From: Streptomyces sp. NBC_01341
Lineage (GTDB): Bacteria > Actinomycetota > Actinomycetes > Streptomycetales > Streptomycetaceae
Assembly: GCF_035946055.1 (NCBI RefSeq)
Contig: NZ_CP108364.1
Coordinates: 4,340,001 to 4,404,000 of the forward strand
DNA: 64,000 bases
Direction of reading: 5' to 3'
Part shown: positions 62,185-64,000 of the stretch, one piece after another
Layout: the number at the start of each line of letters is the position of its first letter
Numbering within the stretch: the first letter of the stretch is position 1
Program-made: the position numbers and the translations under genes
Notes under the pieces: generated by a model
Databases searched by the model: none
Told to the model about the DNA's origin: nothing
The model's input: only the letters and a program-made list of their open reading frames with translations

Positions 62185-62841
62185 TTGCACCGCCGCCGTC
62201 GTACCGCGCTCGTCCTTTCCGCCGCCACGCTCCTCGCGGGACCGCTTCTGACCGCCTGCGGCAGCGAGGCCCATCCGGGTGCCGCTGCCGTCGTGGGCGG
62301 CGACCGGATCGACGTGGCGACCGTCCAGGCACAGGCGGCCGACGTACGCACGGCGCAGCAGAGCGCCGGGCAGTCCGGGGAACTGGTCAAGAAGACGGGG
62401 CAGTTGAACCGGGCCAAGCTGCACGGTCTCATCTTCGGGCGGGTCCTGGACCGGGCCGCGAAGGACGCCGGGGTCACCGTCAGCCGCAAGGAGATCCAGC
62501 AGATCCACGCGGCGGCGGCAGCGCAGTCCGGCGGGGACAAGGGCCTGCGTACGGTGATGCTGGAGCAGCGCTGGGTCGCCCCCGGCCAGATCGAGGACGA
62601 CCTGCGCAAGGAGGTCCAGCTCCCGAAGCTGGCCCGCGCGCTCGGCGCCGATCTGCAGACGCCGGCCGGCCAGCAGGCCGTGAGCGAGGCGCTCACCGAG
62701 GCGTCGAAGGCACTGCACATCGACGTCAACCCGCGCTACGGCAGCTGGGACGACAAAAAGGTCCAACTCAGCACGTACAAGACCGCGTGGATCAAGCAGG
62801 TCACCACCTTCCAGGGCCAGGAGCCCGAGGCAGGCGCCTGA
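62185..62841 (+). CDS. SurA-N-domain lipoprotein
   Basis: 218 residues starting with TTG, fixed by GGGAGG six bases upstream. Basic start HRRRRTALVL, hydrophobic stretch, and lipobox LTAC at about residues 22-25. The body matches the SurA N-terminal chaperone domain (AAAVVGGDRIDVATVQAQAA, LNRAKLHGLIFGRVLDRAAK, VAPGQIEDDLRKEVQLPKLA), with no PPIase domain. Probably helps fold exported proteins outside the membrane. Upstream of mazG, as is common in Streptomyces. Confidence 0.9.
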   Translation: MHRRRRTALVLSAATLLAGPLLTACGSEAHPGAAAVVGGDRIDVATVQAQAADVRTAQQSAGQSGELVKKTGQLNRAKLHGLIFGRVLDRAAKDAGVTVSRKEIQQIHAAAAAQSGGDKGLRTVMLEQRWVAPGQIEDDLRKEVQLPKLARALGADLQTPAGQQAVSEALTEASKALHIDVNPRYGSWDDKKVQLSTYKTAWIKQVTTFQGQEPEAGA

Positions 62842-62926
62842 CGCCGAGGACGTCTCCTCCTGGTCAGGCAGGTCTCGCGCCTGATCCGGACGGAGGGTGG
62901 CTCCCGGCCGGGGGTAGGTTCGACGG

Positions 62927-63913
62927 GTGAACGCTGAAGACCCCGGCCGTATCGTCCTGCTCACCGCCAGCCACCGGGTCGCCCCCGGTCTGCTGTCCTG
63001 GCCCGCCTGGCAGACGCTGCGCGCTGCCGACAAGGTGCTGTGCCCCGAGCGGGACCACCCGCAGCTGCCGTACCTGCGGGAGGCGGGAGTCGCGGCCGAG
63101 CACGCCTCGCCGTCGGCCGGGGAACTGGTGGACGACTGCGCGGGCGGCCGGACCGTCGTGGTGATGGTCGGCGGCGAGGGTGATCAGGCGCTCACCGACG
63201 GACTGGCCCGGCTGGGCGGGTCCGGCCGGGTGCAGATGCCGGACCTGGAGCTGCTGCCCGGTTCGTACGACCTGCCCGGCGCCCGGCTCCTGGACCTGGT
63301 CCAGGTGATGGACCGGATCCGGCTCGAATGCCCGTGGACCTCGCAGAAGACCCACGGGGGCCTGGCGAAGTACGCCATCGAGGAGGCGTACGAGCTGGTC
63401 GAGGCCATCGAGGACGGCGACCGCGAGGAGCTGCGCGAGGAGCTCGGCGACGTACTGCTCCAGGTCGTCTTCCACGCGCGCATCGCCGAGGAGGACCCGG
63501 AGGAGCCCTTCGGTATCGACGACGTCGCGGCGACGATCGTCGAGAAGCTGATCCACCGCCATCCGCACGTGTTCGGCGACGAGACCGCCGAGACCCCGGA
63601 GGACGTCCACGCGCACTGGCTGCGTACGAAGGCGATCGAGAAGCAGCGTGCCTCGGTCACCGACGGAGTGCCGCTCGGCCAGCCCGGTCTGGCGCTCGCC
63701 GCCAAACTCGGAAGCAGGGTCCGTGCGGCGGGTCTCGGAACCGCGGTCCCCGAGGGCGACGGGATCGGTTACCAGCTGCTCGCCCTCGCCGTGCGGGCCG
63801 AACAGGACGGCGTCGACCCGGAGGCCGCCCTGCGCGCCGCCGCGCGCGCCTACCGTGACGCCATCAGGGCAGCCGAAGGGCTCGACGGCGCGACGGACGG
63901 CCTCCAGCAGTGA
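62927..63913 (+). CDS. mazG: Nucleoside triphosphate pyrophosphohydrolase (MazG)
   Basis: 328 residues. The MazG fold is at about residues 125-240: RIRLECPWTSQKTHGGLAKY, then the metal-binding EEAYELVEAIEDGDREELRE and ELGDVLLQVVFHARIAEEDP, and HPHVFGDETAETPEDVHAHW. Hydrolyses NTPs to NMP and PPi, house-cleaning damaged nucleotides. The first 120 residues are an actinobacterial extension (RIVLLTASHRVAPGLLSWPA) with a methylase-like fold in relatives. GTG start. The stop overlaps the next gene's GTG. Confidence 0.95.
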   Translation: MNAEDPGRIVLLTASHRVAPGLLSWPAWQTLRAADKVLCPERDHPQLPYLREAGVAAEHASPSAGELVDDCAGGRTVVVMVGGEGDQALTDGLARLGGSGRVQMPDLELLPGSYDLPGARLLDLVQVMDRIRLECPWTSQKTHGGLAKYAIEEAYELVEAIEDGDREELREELGDVLLQVVFHARIAEEDPEEPFGIDDVAATIVEKLIHRHPHVFGDETAETPEDVHAHWLRTKAIEKQRASVTDGVPLGQPGLALAAKLGSRVRAAGLGTAVPEGDGIGYQLLALAVRAEQDGVDPEAALRAAARAYRDAIRAAEGLDGATDGLQQ

Positions 63914-64000
63914 ACGACGGCCCCGCAACCCCCTCCTCCTCCGCAACCCCCTCCGGACCCGCGGCCGGACCCGAACTCTTCACCTGGGAGTTCGCCACCG
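63910..64000 (+). CDS. Start of a gene cut by the window end
   Basis: About 30 codons from a GTG that overlaps the mazG stop (GTGA). The reading begins with a Pro/Ser/Ala-rich head (PATPSSSATPSGPAAGPE) and then LFTWEFAT. In Streptomyces a cytochrome P450 with such a start can follow mazG, but 30 residues are too few to assign a family. Confidence 0.4.
   Translation, partial: MNDGPATPSSSATPSGPAAGPELFTWEFAT

Overview
This is chromosomal DNA of a high-GC actinomycete, almost certainly a Streptomyces. The third codon position is nearly always G or C, starts are often GTG or TTG, stops overlap starts as GTGA or ATGA, and LuxR, TetR and MarR regulators are common. The gene order (ispE; galTEK beside a sodium symporter; tamR/tam; desaturase; ppc; pth-rplY; prs-glmU-tRNA-Gln; mfd; mazG) matches, from memory, the conserved Streptomyces chromosome core. 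No prophage, insertion sequence, CRISPR array or biosynthetic cluster was seen. I count about 56 protein genes (the last one partial), one tRNA and one decayed antitoxin.

Layout. 1-5.5 kb: ispE (isoprenoid precursor synthesis), a membrane acyltransferase, a YoeB-like toxin with a headless antitoxin remnant, a lipoprotein and an ABC-F ATPase. 5.5-11.5 kb: three tandem paralogous membrane-anchored PQQ-type beta-propeller proteins. 11.6-19.3 kb: two orphan LuxR-type regulators flank the galactose region, where a sodium symporter is divergent from the overlapping galT-galE-galK operon. 19.3-23 kb: tamR/tam with its operator, a Uma2 protein, and a desaturase-TetR operon. 23.4-30.9 kb: ppc, pth, rplY, prs, glmU and tRNA-Gln(UUG), all housekeeping. 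30.9-33.3 kb: a tRNA-adjacent HTH/LAGLIDADG-like gene and an orphan sensor kinase.

33.3-38.0 kb is the most interesting part. A free-standing YwqJ-like deaminase is followed by a SUKH-3 immunity-type protein. Divergent from them is a two-gene operon that encodes a WHH-nuclease/SUKH fusion and an 812-residue protein joining a YrhB/Imm35-like domain, a long repetitive Pro/Gly linker, a deaminase with intact zinc-site residues and a SUKH-4-like domain. The domains come from polymorphic toxin-immunity systems, but effector-type and immunity-type domains share polypeptides and no export signal is visible.

38.2-47.5 kb: a coiled-coil DivIVA-like protein, a DUF485/acetate-type symporter pair, a drug-efflux MFS protein divergent from a MacB-like ABC transporter, and a Phd/PIN toxin-antitoxin module. 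47.7-57.4 kb: mfd, an M48 metalloprotease, a TetR/SCO6745-family divergent pair with repeated operators, a lipoprotein HNH nuclease and small membrane or acetyltransferase genes. 57.6-64 kb: an orphan N6-type DNA methylase with an HPPF motif, a membrane protein-Ser/Thr kinase operon, a SurA-N lipoprotein, mazG and the start of one more gene. Palindromes built on TTGTGCA lie upstream of both the kinase operon and the SurA-like gene, suggesting shared control.
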